Shown: positions 11,895 to 23,598 of the stretch, piece by piece
Numbering within the stretch: the first letter of the stretch is position 1
Layout: each line of letters begins with the position of its first letter
Assembly: GCA_038373865.1 (NCBI GenBank)
Contig: JAXGGA010001671.1
Span: 62,001-126,000, forward strand
Source of the DNA: Uloborus plumipes
Lineage: Eukaryota; Arthropoda; Arachnida; Araneae; Uloboridae
Reading direction: 5' to 3'
Length of the DNA stretch: 64,000 nucleotides
Translations under genes and position numbers: made by a program
The notes under the pieces: generated by a model
Database searches by the model: none
The model's input: only the letters and a program-made list of their open reading frames with translations
Told to the model about the DNA's origin: nothing

Positions 11895-12545
11895 CCTTTT
11901 TGCTATAAAAAATAAACGGATTCAAATTAAGAAAAAAATATTATCAAAAGTAAGGTACAATGCTCTATAATTCTCTACGTAATCACCTTGACAATTGAAG
12001 CATTTGTTATATCTGTGAACAAGGTTTATAATAGCCTCCTCGTATGATGTTGCCCCCAATGGTTGGAAGTGAGTTATGACGGTGTCTTTGGGTTCCATGC
12101 CACTTTGGAACTCCAAGTCTCTGCTTCAGTTCAGGGAACACACGAAAGTCACTTGGTGCTTGGTCGGAACTTTATGGTGTGTGTTCAAAAATGTCCCATT
12201 GAAATTGCTGGATAAACCGTTGGGTTACACGAGCGCTATGATGACGGGCATTGCCATACCCCCCTGCTTGGGGGCAAGGCAATGCCCGTCACCCCTGCTT
12301 GGGGTTTGGAAAGGCATTGTGCTTCCAAAATGGCGGGGAACACAAAAACACCGTCACAACTCACTTCCAATCATTGGCAGCAACATTTTACGAGGAGGCT
12401 ATTATAAAACTTGTTCACAGATATAACAAATGCTTCAATCGTCAAGGTAATTAGGTAGAGAGTTGTAGAGCATTATATCTTACTTTTGATAATAAAATAT
12501 TTTTTTTATTTGAATCCGTTTTCTTTCAATAGCAAAACGGAGGTT
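11895..12545. mobile_element. Fold-back made from a mariner C-terminus
   Basis: Arms of about 200 bp (near 11895-12090 and 12345-12545) are inverted copies. Both encode the same mariner-type transposase tail: the left arm on the minus strand reads LVHRYNKCFNCQGDYVE, the right arm on the plus strand reads LVHRYNKCFNRQGN. This YxxC....GDYVE ending is characteristic of mariner transposases. The spacer includes an inverted CCTTGCCCC/GGGGCAAGG segment near 12255-12285. The catalytic domain is absent, so the element is dead or non-autonomous. Confidence 0.75.
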
Positions 12546-12834
12546 GAAAAAAAAAACCTCGTACAAACCACAGTGCTTTATATGCAGTATTTATTTTTAT
12601 TATTGGGACTATCATCTCTTGCAAAACAATACAGCGTTTCCTTCAAATTTTAAACACCGGATCTTAACAATATCTATTAAAATTCTTTAAATGTGAAAAT
12701 GCTGAACTGTATATTTACCCTATTTTATTGATGTCAAAAAATATATGAATTTAAGACATTTTTTTTTTCGAATTTACGCATACGCACATCCATTCTTTTG
12801 AGTTACTAAAAAAACATCGAATTTTTAACAGGGT

Positions 12835-12855
12835 GGGGGGGGGGGGGGGGGGGGG
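12835..12855. repeat. 21-base poly-G tract
   Basis: An uninterrupted run of 21 G in AT-rich DNA. Shorter G or C runs recur at 2401, 15084, 27562, 40841, 52200, 52788 and 60782. Length is likely unreliable in sequencing. Confidence 0.9.
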
Positions 12856-13136
12856 ATATGCTGAGTACATGTTAGATTTCTTTCTTCATTTAATACATTC
12901 GTCATCTTTCACATTTGCTCATGTAAATACCCTTAAAGCATCACATTCTCATTAAAATAACCTTTTGTAACAAAAAGTGACAGAATATTCGAATGATATA
13001 AAATTCATTGATCATATAGAACTCAAGAGATATGTGTTTTGGTAAAATCCTCCCCAAAATAAAATAAAAGACTGGTTGCGGGCGTGATTTCAGGTGTTAA
13101 TTTAATTGGTTTTAAAGAAAAATATTTGAACATAAC

Positions 13137-13873
13137 CAGAGACGTACCGTCTGGGTAGGCAGTGCCTACCCATGAAGAAAACATACCAATTTTTGAATTT
13201 CATTAAATGACATGTAATGCGCTGATTTGGAAATATAAAGGCATTAAACAGCGAATAGAGCAGAAAAACCCCCGGAAATGTTCATTTTTCTTTAAAAAGC
13301 ACCGACTACCGCTGCTTTTCAACCACTGTATCTATACTGTGCGTAGTATTAGGAAGTGCACGTGCCCCGCACTTTTCTCCCCTAATGCTCGAAAAGCAGC
13401 AACGAAAGGCTGTCCGAAAAGTGCCTTTGCGGTTTCTTCTTTTCTCTGCCGAAACTTGACTATGTGATGCGCAGAACTGTGCCTGTAGAGTCTGTGGCGT
13501 TTCTACCGTCTAGACGTCTTGATATCGTCTTTTGTACAGTATTGTTAAATGCTTACAGTTTGCTACTCCATTGTCGTGTTTTTTTTTTACCAAATGCAGT
13601 AATTTTCAACTGTTTTAGGTTTTTTTTTATATCCCGCTTTTTCGTAGGATTAAGTTGAAACTGTATCCAATATGGAAATGAGATATATAAATTATATACA
13701 TACATGCAGGTGAATATTCCTGCATATATGTATTTTATTTATATTGTAAGTAAACATCTTTCATATTCATATTTTTTTACTACTTTTTCATTTTATGCGT
13801 TTTTAAAGATCTATATTGTTCCACAAATCTTCGCATCTGCCTACCCTAGGCATTCATTGACGTCATGTGCCTG
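13137..13873. mobile_element. hAT-type MITE with exact 8-bp target duplication
   Basis: AACATAAC occurs immediately before the left end (13129-13136) and immediately after the right end (13874-13881), a perfect 8-bp duplication as made by hAT transposases. The element starts CAGAGACGTACC, ends CATGTGCCTG, and carries GGGTAGGCA and its complement near the two ends. The open frames at 13207-13658 are not conserved-looking proteins. It sits inside the larger element 11242-14166. Confidence 0.82.
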
Positions 13874-14174
13874 AACATAACATAGAGTTTACTCTGAAAG
13901 TTTTTTAAAAATGTGTCCTAAAATGGTTTATTTTGTTACTTCCAGCCCTATCATATTCATGTTCGGAATCAAAGTCTTTCAAAATAGTATGTAGGCTATT
14001 TTGGTAAAAGTCAGAAAAAAGGATAATTGTTTTCTGCTTTTTGATTTCTTAACAAATTACTTTTGGTCAACTTTTAGTTACTTTTTTGTCACCTTTTAGT
14101 CACCTTTGTTTTAAAATTTGTCACCTTTCTCACCTTTTTCAAAGACCATCAACAGTCCTCGCCCTGATTGTGCT

Positions 14175-15470
14175 TTTTGGAATGACGAAATGCGATAAGT
14201 GTGTGTGCTCTTAGGCCACCATATCCTGCATGTTGGTGCTGGGAGACAGTTGCTGATTCTGTCTCGCTTCTCCACCATGTGCTGCATAGAGGAGCAGGGG
14301 CAGATGAGCAGGTCTGAGAAGATGGAACACTGGGATGTGAGACGTTGACAGAGTGACAATCTGAAAGGGACTACACGACATTTGGCGTTCAAAAAGAAAT
14401 CATGCAGCAATATGGCATTGCTCATAAATGAACAACCTAATACACCTGGACAAAATGTTTGTCGGATGTCTGTGCATTCATAAGCTCACATTTTTGCATT
14501 GAAAAAGGCATTCCTTGTAACGCCGACATATGTGTCTACAGTATTCCTGCACATTTGTGCTTTTCAACGTTGTTTTATATGCTTTAATTTTTATGCGTAA
14601 GGGTATTTATCAATTAGGAAATTGATGAGTTTAAAATAATGATAGTAACAAATTAGCACAAGCTAAATTTAAAACCGGTTAGCAACTGATCAGATTCTCT
14701 GCAACTTAAAGAAATAGATTTGAAGTTATTATATTGTTTCATTGTATTAGTTTTAGTACTTATGTGATATGAAAGAAAAAGATTGCTATATTATGTGTTT
14801 TTATTACTTTTGCATTACTACTTCTGCTTTAATATTTTGAAATAATGATCATAAATTTATGCTTGAAAAAAAATCTACCAAGTACTGAAATCTGCACAAC
14901 CTCTGGTCTTATGGTGCATGGTTTTTTGACTCTCTACTGTGTATAAGTAACTTAAAAAATTATTTTTCAAATCTATTTTATTTATACTTTTTGACAGGTT
15001 CTTTTTAGCTTTACTTGAATATTTTCCTTGTGTAATAGCTTTTTGTGCATGGGTATGGGTGCGATGGCTTTCTATCATGCGCTCCCCCCCCCCTTTATAC
15101 AGCAGTTTTTTTTTTTTTTTTGTTTTAGATATCCAACGGAAATTTTTATGGAAACAGTTACAAGATATATAATGTATAGTTTATTTTTGTGTCAAATATT
15201 TTATCTTTTTCTTGATATTAACCTGCTTAAGTGATGCACTAAAGCACTCTGTATAGTTATGTTCACGTTAAAATTAAAGGTTATTTTTTTATGAAAATTA
15301 TTATTAGTTATGGAGAGTGTCTCCCAATCCTTATTGTTGCATTTGTGTAATTATCGGGGGAAAAAATTTAGGTGTAGACACCACAATATTTTCTTGTACA
15401 CCTGCTTAATAAATGTTTTTGATCATCGAAAAAAAAAGGTTGCACTTGCAAGTAATACTTTTTGAATGCA
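14175..15470. other. Intergenic AT-rich DNA, no gene seen
   Basis: This lies between the 3' ends of the converging zinc-finger and RS-domain loci. I see homopolymers and a short poly-C/poly-T stretch near 15084-15121, with no exon, RNA gene or element ends I can defend. Confidence 0.45.
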
Positions 15471-15719
15471 TAATTTTAGGCATTTTTCTTACCTATATAT
15501 ATAAAAATACAAATGCAACAACCAGCAACAAGGCGGGCCAGCAACGTTTATGGTGACAAGTCTAAATCCAACCAATGTCAAAAACACAAATTCAGAGGGT
15601 ACCTATTTCTCAACTCCACTGATTTTTTAAATTAGTTTCTCCATTCTTATGAAACAACATAACAGGAAACTTCAGATGAAGCCCAAGATAAGCTCTGAAT
15701 GGAATTTTGTTCTGCATAA

Positions 15720-16213
15720 ACAATTGATTTGCCAGAAGATGTGTTTAAAATGGAGAGGGTGGATAAAAAATGGGCTGCTTCGAAGAAATTAGTAGATACC
15801 AATTACATCAGTGAGAGCAAAAACATCAGTCACAAAAATTTGAAAATTCGTTTATGGAAACGAGCTGTGGGAGGCAAGATGCATGTTGATATCAAAAATT
15901 CCGTTAGTCAGGTTATTAATTTGAAAGATATGGGCCTGTTATTTGAATGTTGACCGTTGAAACAATACTAGAATTAAGACATTTTTTCTCTCTCCTGAAC
16001 AATTTGAAGTTCTTGACTGACTTTGTTTTTGCACTCATCGATTCAATTGTTCATCGAAGTTTGAAAGACCCCAATATTATACTTTCCCTTCTAACCATAC
16101 CTCACAGCAATGCAGAGTGGGAAATAATATTTTGTAACATCAGCAAAGAAAAAGCTGTGCAAATCTGTTTGACAATAGCCTGGAGAACATTAAATTTAGC
16201 AATAAGAATTTAA
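15720..16213 (+). pseudogene. Decayed hAT transposase C-terminus
   Basis: Two consecutive open frames (15729-15953 and 15947-16213) overlap at ATGTTGA, consistent with one frame broken by a shift. The second contains LLTIPHSNAEWEIIFCNISK, which matches the hAT dimerisation signature (L.IPHSNA..ER.FS) but has lost the expected E-R pair. The sequence ends in a stop shortly after. I infer a fossil of a hAT element whose termini I did not resolve. Confidence 0.55.
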
Positions 16214-16808
16214 GAACAAAAAAAATACATTATTATTTTGAATAAGATTTTGAAAGAAAATGATTGAAAGTTGCTTAGTGGGCAACTTATCAATTTTAAG
16301 TTCCAGGTATAGTTTCAGCAAAAGCAGAAAGCTAGATTAATTTGCAAAAGAAAAAGTGGAATTACAATAAGCTATTACAATTAGTTTCTTCTAAAGGAAT
16401 ATTCTTAATGATTTATAGCAATGGTGCACCTTACAAAAAAAATATTGAACAATGCTTTAAAAATAAACATTTGTATTCTCGAGTTGTTGATATTACGAGC
16501 CCATCTCTTTCTTGTGACTTAATTTTTCTTTTCATTGCGGTTTTTTAAAATTTATTGTTTTCTTAATGAAAGTACAGATTTGAAAATGTTGGAATGCTTT
16601 AAATTTTAATGGTTTTGCTGTGTTGTTAAAAGTTGGGCAAACACAGTTACAGCCAAAGTTTTCCAACAAGTTGCACTTGTTGTCAATTATGGGTTTGAGA
16701 TAAATACTACGCCATAAGCGAAGTGAAAAAATAGGAAAGAGAAAATAATTAATATCCTCTTACGAGGAAAGTTTCTTACCTAGATTTTTTTAAAATTTAA
16801 AACATTTA

Positions 16809-16980
16809 CAGTTGACGCTCGTTATAACGGCCACATGTTATAAAGACCATCCTAATATAATGACCGGTGAGAAAACCCCCAACTGTATCCCAATATACTG
16901 TTCTACCTCTTATAGCGACCACTCGTTATAAAGACCGTTTACTGTAGGACGGAGACGGTCCTTATATCGAGTGTCGACTG
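16809..16980. mobile_element. pogo-like MITE, 172 bp, TA-flanked
   Basis: Flanked by TA (16807-16808 and 16981-16982). Ends CAGTTGACGCTCGTTATAAC and TTATATCGAGTGTCGACTG are inverted repeats. It is over 85% similar by eye to the copy at 27811-27986. No coding sequence; I assign it to the Tc1/mariner-pogo group from TA and CAGT ends. Confidence 0.78.
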
Positions 16981-17009
16981 TATTGCAAAGATAGTCACAC
17001 AATATGCTT

Positions 17010-17284
17010 TAACTTTTTATAAACTTTATTTAAAGTTCTGTATGAGAATATTTAAAACAAAGATAACATAAATGAATACAGTACAGATGGAATTGTTTTA
17101 ATCATAAACCTTCACCATAGAACAAAAATTTCAACCATAGGAAATTTTTTGAAGACAGATCAAGTTAGTTACAATAGTGTTACACATGGATACAAATTTT
17201 CATACCATCATTTAAGCAACATGTGCCATATTGGTAAAAATAGAGTTCACTCATTTACTTAAAATATTTGATCTTAAATGAAAT
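17010..17284 (-). other. Probable 3' UTR of the RS-domain gene
   Basis: On the minus strand, AATAAA occurs at 17030-17025 about 255 bases after the stop codon and is the best-placed poly(A) signal. Another AATAAA overlaps the stop itself. The exact cleavage site is not determinable here. Confidence 0.45.
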
Positions 17285-17431
17285 TTATTGCTCCATTTTC
17301 CTTCGGGCCATTGCAAGAAATTCATCCAGAGGTTGAGTTGATCTCATCATTATGTTTCTTATGGGATCAGTAATAGGGACTCTTGGATTACTTGCAGCAG
17401 CATTTGATGATATTGAGGTTGCTGCATACAC
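17285..17431 (-). CDS. RS-domain protein gene, terminal coding exon 6
   Basis: On the minus strand an acceptor (cccccctag) precedes 17431. The exon reads VYAATSISSNAAASNPRVPI, then TDPIRNIMMRSTQPLDEFLA and MARRKMEQ before TAA at 17287-17285: 48 residues. It starts in phase 0, matching the phase-0 donor of the exon at 25402-25509. The end is amphipathic and basic. I do not recognise the C-terminal region as a named domain. Confidence 0.82.
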   Translation of the reverse strand: MYAATSISSNAAASNPRVPITDPIRNIMMRSTQPLDEFLAMARRKMEQ

Positions 17432-18210
17432 CTAGGGGGAAGGTAATTTTAAGAAACAAATAAAATAAGAGCAATGTTTATAACATCATCATAGCTATTG
17501 TTTAGGCATACACCTAGAGAAGCAACAATCACAGTTTGTGATTTTATTTAAATAAGATTTTTTTATTAATATTACTTAAATAAGATTTTTTTTAATCAGA
17601 CTTCAGGTAATTCAGATATTATGTTACATCTGCAAACCTCCATGACACTTTGGAAATATTTAAAAACCATTTTTCAAGCCATTTTCATATCAACTATTTT
17701 TAAGGTACACAAAGGATAAACCAATTTTAATGTACATACATATTCAAATCATGTTTGTTGAAAAAGCTAGGAATAATAGTACACTTAAGTCAAGGGAAAT
17801 AAAATAGGCGATTTTAATTTAAATTCTTAATTTATAAAAATCTAGCGTGGACTCCACACTTCTTTTTATTTCTCTTAAATAATCGGTATATTTTCAATAG
17901 CTCAAAAGAATGGTTGCACGTTCAAGTGTTAGAAGCAACTCTTCTTAAATTAATAGCATTTTGGACATTATCCTACACATTAAAATTATGGCAAACATGT
18001 ATGATAATAATTAGAAAATGTAAAGAAAAGTGATGTCTTAATTAACGTATGTGATCCAAAATTCCTCAGACATTTCTACTACATTCATGAAAAAGAAAGA
18101 ATTATAACAATATCAAATAATGAAATTTAACATGAATTTTGCAAATAATTTTTCAAAATCTGTGATTTTTCACTAATGTTTATTACTTATGTATGGTTTT
18201 ATTATTACAA
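17432..18210. other. Intron of the RS-domain gene, no element resolved
   Basis: AT-rich DNA with a short near-duplicate TAAATAAGATTTTTTT at about 17548 and 17578. No exon or element ends seen. Confidence 0.45.
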
Positions 18211-18715
18211 CAAGGGCGTAGCTAGGGGGGTGCAGCTGCACCTCCCTAGATCAGAGCCAATGGGAGGTCACTGTGACCTCCCATTTTATTTATTTGACTT
18301 TTATGCTAATTTTTGGGAACTTTATATAAACTGCGTTATTATACTAGTATTGATTATTTTTCAGAAAATGATAGTAAGCTTGCCTGTTTTTGAGGAGAAA
18401 ATTTGTAATTTACCGAATGAAACTCAGAACTTTACTGAATGATTAAAAAATAAATAAATAAAATACAAGAATGCATACTTATCTATGTCTACCAAAAGAG
18501 ACGTGAGGCATCACGAAAATAAATAAATTAATTAAAGGAAAAAAGAAAAATAAATAAATAAAATAAAGAAGTTCAGATTTGCAATACTGTCTCACTGTTT
18601 TCAAATTTCATCAGCCAATTTGTATCGGATAAGAACTTTTTGGGAGGTCACAGTGACCTCCTATTGGGGTGCTACTGCTTGCACCCCCCTAACGTGAGTC
18701 CTGGCTACGCCCTTG
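18211..18715. mobile_element. hAT-type MITE, 505 bp
   Basis: Ends CAAGGGCGTAGCTAGG and CTGGCTACGCCCTTG are terminal inverted repeats of the widespread CAGGGGCGTAGC hAT type. Inside each end is a GGAGGTCACTGTGACCTCC-like palindrome (about 18262 and 18643). ATTACA occurs near both flanks, but an exact 8-bp duplication is not evident. Confidence 0.7.
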
Positions 18716-19677
18716 TAATTACAATACTTATTTATTCCTGATTTTAAATATTTTTTGTAACAGTTATTTGTACCAAGTAAGGTTTCATTTATAAATATTA
18801 ATTTAAGCGCTTGACCATTAAAAAAACATCAAAGAAATTATAAAAAGATGTCTGTGGCACTTTTGCGTCCAGGACGCATTGCATGAAGACTTGAAATTTG
18901 GTACCAGATTACTTCAAGCACTGGTGATTTACACCACAGAGCTTTTTTTTTTTTTAACCTTTTGGATCCGGGCTGTTTTTTATTAATTTTTCTTTTGACG
19001 CAGGTAGTACGACAGTTGAACCACAGATTTCTTTTCCATTGAAAAGAGAAGGTATAAACTGTCATACCAGACGTACGAAACCTTGGAAAAATCCCCGACT
19101 CCAAAGGGTTCGAGTGAAAATCTCAACCCCGTCCCCTAAAAAAAAAATAGTTACGGTACATCATGTGTACCGCCTGGCTCCTAAAGGTTAACGTTCACAT
19201 TAGTTTTTCTTAATCTTTTTTTTTTTCTTTTTGCTTTTGCCCTGTAAAAAGGATGAAAAATTTCCCAACCATCTAAATATTGTCATTTGAAAAACCTTTT
19301 TTCTGTGTTAGATTAAGTGCATTTCAATTTAGGGTTTTCAATCTAGCGTGGTCATAGGTGACTGGTATATCAAAAAAGTGGGGGGTCGAAGATTTGTGAG
19401 AGCAGGGAGGGGAGGGGGTAGATGGGCAACTATCCTAATATACTTTTTCTTGGGTTAACTATCGGACTTCAAAAGCAATTTGATTAAAACCTACTCCAAA
19501 ATTTGGGACAGATGGCCAGAGTAGACATTCATCATTTCAATACAAAGCATCAAACCGAATGCCATAGCCATTTGGGTGAATTTTATTCCCCCCCCCCTCG
19601 ACATTTTTTCGTACATATTAAAAACGCTGGAAATGGCTGCATGCCCTCTTGCAGTCATTGTATATTTTATGCCCTCT

Positions 19678-22600
19678 GGGCAATTCCACGTCAAATCAAT
19701 CAAAAAAAATAAGTTTTTGACCCGACCATCTCCGATTTTCACAAAATTTGGTATGAAGGACACATATGGCAAGATAAGTAATTCTGCAAATTTTTAGATT
19801 TTTATTGTAAAAATTATACGAAATACAGGGCTGTAAAAAAGCGTAAAAAGTGCGAAAAAAGCAAAAAGTTGTCACATTCCAATGACCGTAACTTTTCTCC
19901 TAATCATAGCAGAATAAAAACTTAAATGCCGTTGCAAAGCTGAAGAATGGAGCTTTCTTTTGATATATTACATGACTTAATTGCGACAGGTTAAGGTTTC
20001 AAGGTCATTCACCGTGACTTTTGACCTTGAATATCTCAAAACACGCCCCCTTAGAATTTCTTCAAAAAAATATATTTTATAGCTCCAACACTATACTTCC
20101 ACTATACCAAAACTTAGGCTGGCACCGCAATGGCAAGGTACTCAAAAAAAATCAGGAATGTTTACATGTTTTACATTAGGAACTCCGTATGTCAAGTCAG
20201 TCATTTTCTCGACATCACCATTTTCGATTTTAATGAAATTTGGTGTGAAGGACACATACAGCAAGATAAGTAATCCTGCAAATTTCTTTATTTGTATTGT
20301 AGAAATTGCGCAAAATACATTACTGTAAAAAAACGTTAAAAAGTGCAAAAAACACGAAAACTTGTAACATGCAAATGCTTGTAACTTCTCTTCTAATTAC
20401 AGTAGAATAAACGTTCAAAAACCAATGTAAAGCAAAAGAATAAAGCTTTCTATTGATATACTACATCACTTTTTTAAAGAAAGGTTAAGGTTGAACATCT
20501 TAAAAGACACTACCTTAGAATTTCTTGGGAGAAAAAGTATTTTATAGCTCTAACACTATTCTTCCACTGAACCAAAACTTAAGCTGGCACCACAATAAAA
20601 AAAGTACTATTAAGACAGTTTACATATTTTTCTTAAATGTTTTACATTACTTCTCTCCTACTAAAATTTTTTTATGTGTTATTCCTGAAATATGTATATT
20701 TTCACAAATGAACAGGTTTCTCAAATAAGGACTAGAATGTAAAAACAATTTTATTTGATAAACATAATTTTTATCTGTAATTAGTAACAAATCTTGGAAA
20801 TCAAAAACTGCAAGTTTTAGCCAATGACAATTACGATAACAACGATCAAAACAAAGATGTACTCAAACTCAAGTGAATACAAGGTTGAAACAGTTTTGTT
20901 AAATCCAATAGAACTGGATATAGAGGATTTTCACGGCTATGTTGTAGTGGTGCATGATAAGCATTGGTGGACTGGCTGTGTTTTGGATGTGAATATTCTT
21001 ACAGAAAAAGTCAAAGTAAGTTTTTTGCACCTACATGGACTATCTGAGTCATTCTTTTACCCACGGAAGCCAGATATTTTGGAAATGGACAAAACATCAG
21101 TAGTTGCGAAGGTTGACTTACAAACTGAAAGTGGTCTGACATATACTATCGAGCAAAGAGAAATGGAGATAGTCACCGAAAAGATGGCCTCACTTTCTTG
21201 AGGTCTGAAATGTTATTAACTAAAGTGCTTCAGTACGTGTAGGTATGAAAAATATTTTCAAAGGTGACACAATATCAGCCAGTAAGATGTGGAAAGCTTA
21301 AAATTATCAAATAATATCTGCAGAACTGTAAGCAGGATGTATATACCTGTTAACTGTACAATGCCTATCCACTGTGGAGCCAGGCCTTGCTTCTTTTTCT
21401 TTTTCGAGGGATTACATTGAAGTCTTGTAATTAGAATTTCTGGTGAGTAATGCAATAATAAAACTACTTTTTTTCTCAAAATAATTCGAGGCTACTTAAT
21501 TAGTTGTTATAGAGCTTTAACAGATAATTTTATTAATGTTGGAGCAGAATTTCTAACATTGGTTGTTAAAAAAAACTGCCTCTATACGGAAAGCTTTGTC
21601 GTTGGCTAAAACTTACAGTTTTTGATTTCCAAGATTTGTTACTAATTACAGATAAAATTATGTTTATCAAATAAAATTGGTTTTACATTCTAGTCCTTAT
21701 TTAAGAAACCTGTTCATTTGTGAAAATACACATATCTCAGGAATAACACATAAAAAAATTATAGTAGGAGAGAAGTAATGTAAAACATTTAAGAAAAATA
21801 TGTAAACTGTCTTAATTGTACTTTTTTATTGTGGTGCCAGCTTAAGTTTTGGTTCAGTGGAAGAATAGTGTTAGAGCTATAAAATACTTTTTCTCCCAAG
21901 AAATTCTAAGGTGGTGTCTTTTAAGATGTTCAACCTTAACCTTTCTTTAAAAAAGTGATGTAGTATATCAATAGAAAGCTTTATTCTTTTGCTTTACATT
22001 GGTTTTTGAACGTTTATTCTACTGTAATTAGAAGAGAAGTTAAAAGCATTTGCATGTTACAAGTTTTTGTGTTTTTTACAGTTTTAACGTTTTTTTACAG
22101 TAATGTATTTTGCGCAATTTCTGCAATACAAATAAAGAAATTTGTAGGATTACTTATCTTGCTGTGTGTGTCCTTCACACCAAATTTCATTAAAATCGAA
22201 AATGGTGATGTCGAGAAAATGACTGACTTGACATACGGAGTTCCTAATGTAAAACATGTAAACATTCCTGATTTTTTTTGAGTACCTTGCCATTGCGGTG
22301 CCAGCCTAAGTTTTGGTATAGTGGAAGTATAGTGTTGGAGCTATAAAATATATTTTTTTGAAGAAATTCTAAGGGGGCGTGTTTTGAGATATTCAAGGTC
22401 AAAAGTCACGGTGAATGACCTTGAAACCTTAACCTGTCGCAATTAAGTCATGTAATATATCAAAAGAAAGCTCCATTCTTCAGCTTTGCAACGGCATTTA
22501 AGTTTTTATTCTGCTATAATTAGGAGAAAAGTTACGGTCATTGGAATGTGACAACTTTTTGCTTTTTTCGCACTTTTTACGCTTTTTTACAGCCCTGTAT

Positions 22601-22736
22601 TTCGTACAATTTTTACAATAAAAATCTAAAAATTTTCAGAATTACCTATCTTGCCATATGTGTCCTTCATACCAAATTTCGTGAAAATCGGAGATGGTCG
22701 GGTCAAGAAGGTGATTGATCTGACGTGGAATTGCCC
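19678..22736. mobile_element. 3.06-kb fold-back element with 1.15-kb arms
   Basis: Arms at 19678-20826 and 21598-22736 are inverted copies, starting GGGCAATTCCACGTCA and ending TGACGTGGAATTGCCC, with CTCT on both sides as a possible target duplication. Each arm is itself two diverged direct units 492 bp apart (AAATTTGG at 19744 and 20236), giving four related units. The 770-bp loop holds a small ORF (20824-21201). Arm sequences are very similar but not identical. No DDE, reverse transcriptase or helicase motif is visible, so mobilisation in trans is inferred. Confidence 0.85.
20824..21201 (+). CDS. Small ORF in the loop of the fold-back element
   Basis: The 125-residue ORF starts ATG 20824 at the inner edge of the left arm and stops at 21199-21201. 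The core is GYVVVVHDKHWWTGCVLDV, then VKVSFLHLHGLSESFFYPRK and PDILEMD, later a TGLTYTIEQRE-like segment (written SGLTYTIEQRE here). From memory, a W-W-G..V-x-V-x-F-L/M-H-P-x-G-P-x-x-S-F-x-W/Y-P pattern recurs in uncharacterised invertebrate proteins, some in transposable elements; it looks like a small beta-barrel fold. There is no signal peptide or catalytic triad. It is open throughout, so it either decayed little or was recently active. Function unknown. Confidence 0.6.
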   Translation: MTITITTIKTKMYSNSSEYKVETVLLNPIELDIEDFHGYVVVVHDKHWWTGCVLDVNILTEKVKVSFLHLHGLSESFFYPRKPDILEMDKTSVVAKVDLQTESGLTYTIEQREMEIVTEKMASLS

Positions 22737-22834
22737 CTCTCTAGATGGCTCACTCCAAATGTTGGAAACTACAGCATCAAGGTCAAAAAAGCACATTTTA
22801 AAAAAATCTCACGTCATTTTCTGTTCACCACAGG

Positions 22835-23598
22835 CCCCAAAGCAGAATACTGCTAAATTTGAAACGTACGTCGCAGAACAGATATCTGAACTGCAGAACA
22901 ATTCTGTTCAAATGTGAGGGAAAATTCTGAAAATTTTCTGCAGAAATGTGTAGAATTTCTGCAGAAAAGGCAGTTTTCTAACTAAAGATACAATTTTGCT
23001 GAAATTCAGAACAATTTCTGGATTTCTTCAAATTAAAAAATAAAATAAATTTCTGCAAATTATGTTTATTAGGCATAAAATCAAAAGTTTGCGACAATTG
23101 CATGAACTTTAAAATTACTTCAAGCTGGACAAAATCTGCAGAATTTGCACAAAATTACATGTTTAGTAAAAATATATTTGCAGAAAATTATGTTTGACTA
23201 CACCTGTTTTATGCCCCTTAAGCGTCCTGCCTCCGAGACTTGGTCTCATTATTGGCCATGTGCTGTTATTCTGAGTGAAAACATTGCTTCTAATGCGGTG
23301 TCAAAGCATTCAGAGCTCTTTGATGTTTGGAGGAGCAGACATAGTGAAGGGTTTTACATTTTCTGTCAAGAATGTGTGGCTGGAATTTTAATTTCAGGCT
23401 TTTTTCTGCAGTAAGACTGAGTACTGAACAAATACTCCTTTCATAGTCCTGTATGAAACCGTTTTGATTTCAGGATCATGGTTTTTGAAAACGGTCATGT
23501 TTTGTGTACTATACAGTGCTTGAAGTACTTGCAGAACAATTTTGGTCAAATGATTTTACGTTGCAGAACATCACAAAGTATTCTGCTTTGGGGACTAC
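22835..23598. repeat. Short inverted segment pair
   Basis: CCCCAAAGCAGAATAC at about 22836 recurs in reverse complement as GTATTCTGCTTTGGGG at about 23579. Between them is sequence rich in TTCTGCAGAA-like words. It is probably a degenerate inverted-repeat element; I see no coding motif. Confidence 0.4.

Larger units (their letters stand above)
11242..14166. mobile_element. Large hAT-like non-autonomous element hosting other insertions
   Basis: The ends CAAGGCGAGGACT and AGTCCTCGCCCTG are inverted repeats. ATTGTG directly precedes the left end (11236-11241) and directly follows the right end (14167-14172), a 6-bp match compatible with part of an 8-bp duplication. GTCACCTTT-type repeats occur just inside both ends (about 11257-11330 and 14068-14140). 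A mariner-derived fold-back (11895-12545) and a hAT MITE (13137-13873) lie inside, so this is the older element. No intact transposase is visible. Confidence 0.6.

Noticed and set aside
12076..12454. Open frames of 116 and 67 residues across the mariner fold-back
   Set aside because: They run through the hairpin spacer and only their ends match a transposase tail, so they are not independent genes.
14111..14425. 104-residue minus-strand frame
   Set aside because: It crosses the right boundary of a hAT-like element and starts in unrelated flanking DNA; no motif recognised.
22006..22281. 91-residue hydrophobic open frame that looks like a membrane protein
   Set aside because: It lies in the right arm of the 19.7-22.7 kb fold-back and has a mirror in the left arm; the hydrophobicity follows from T-rich repeat units.
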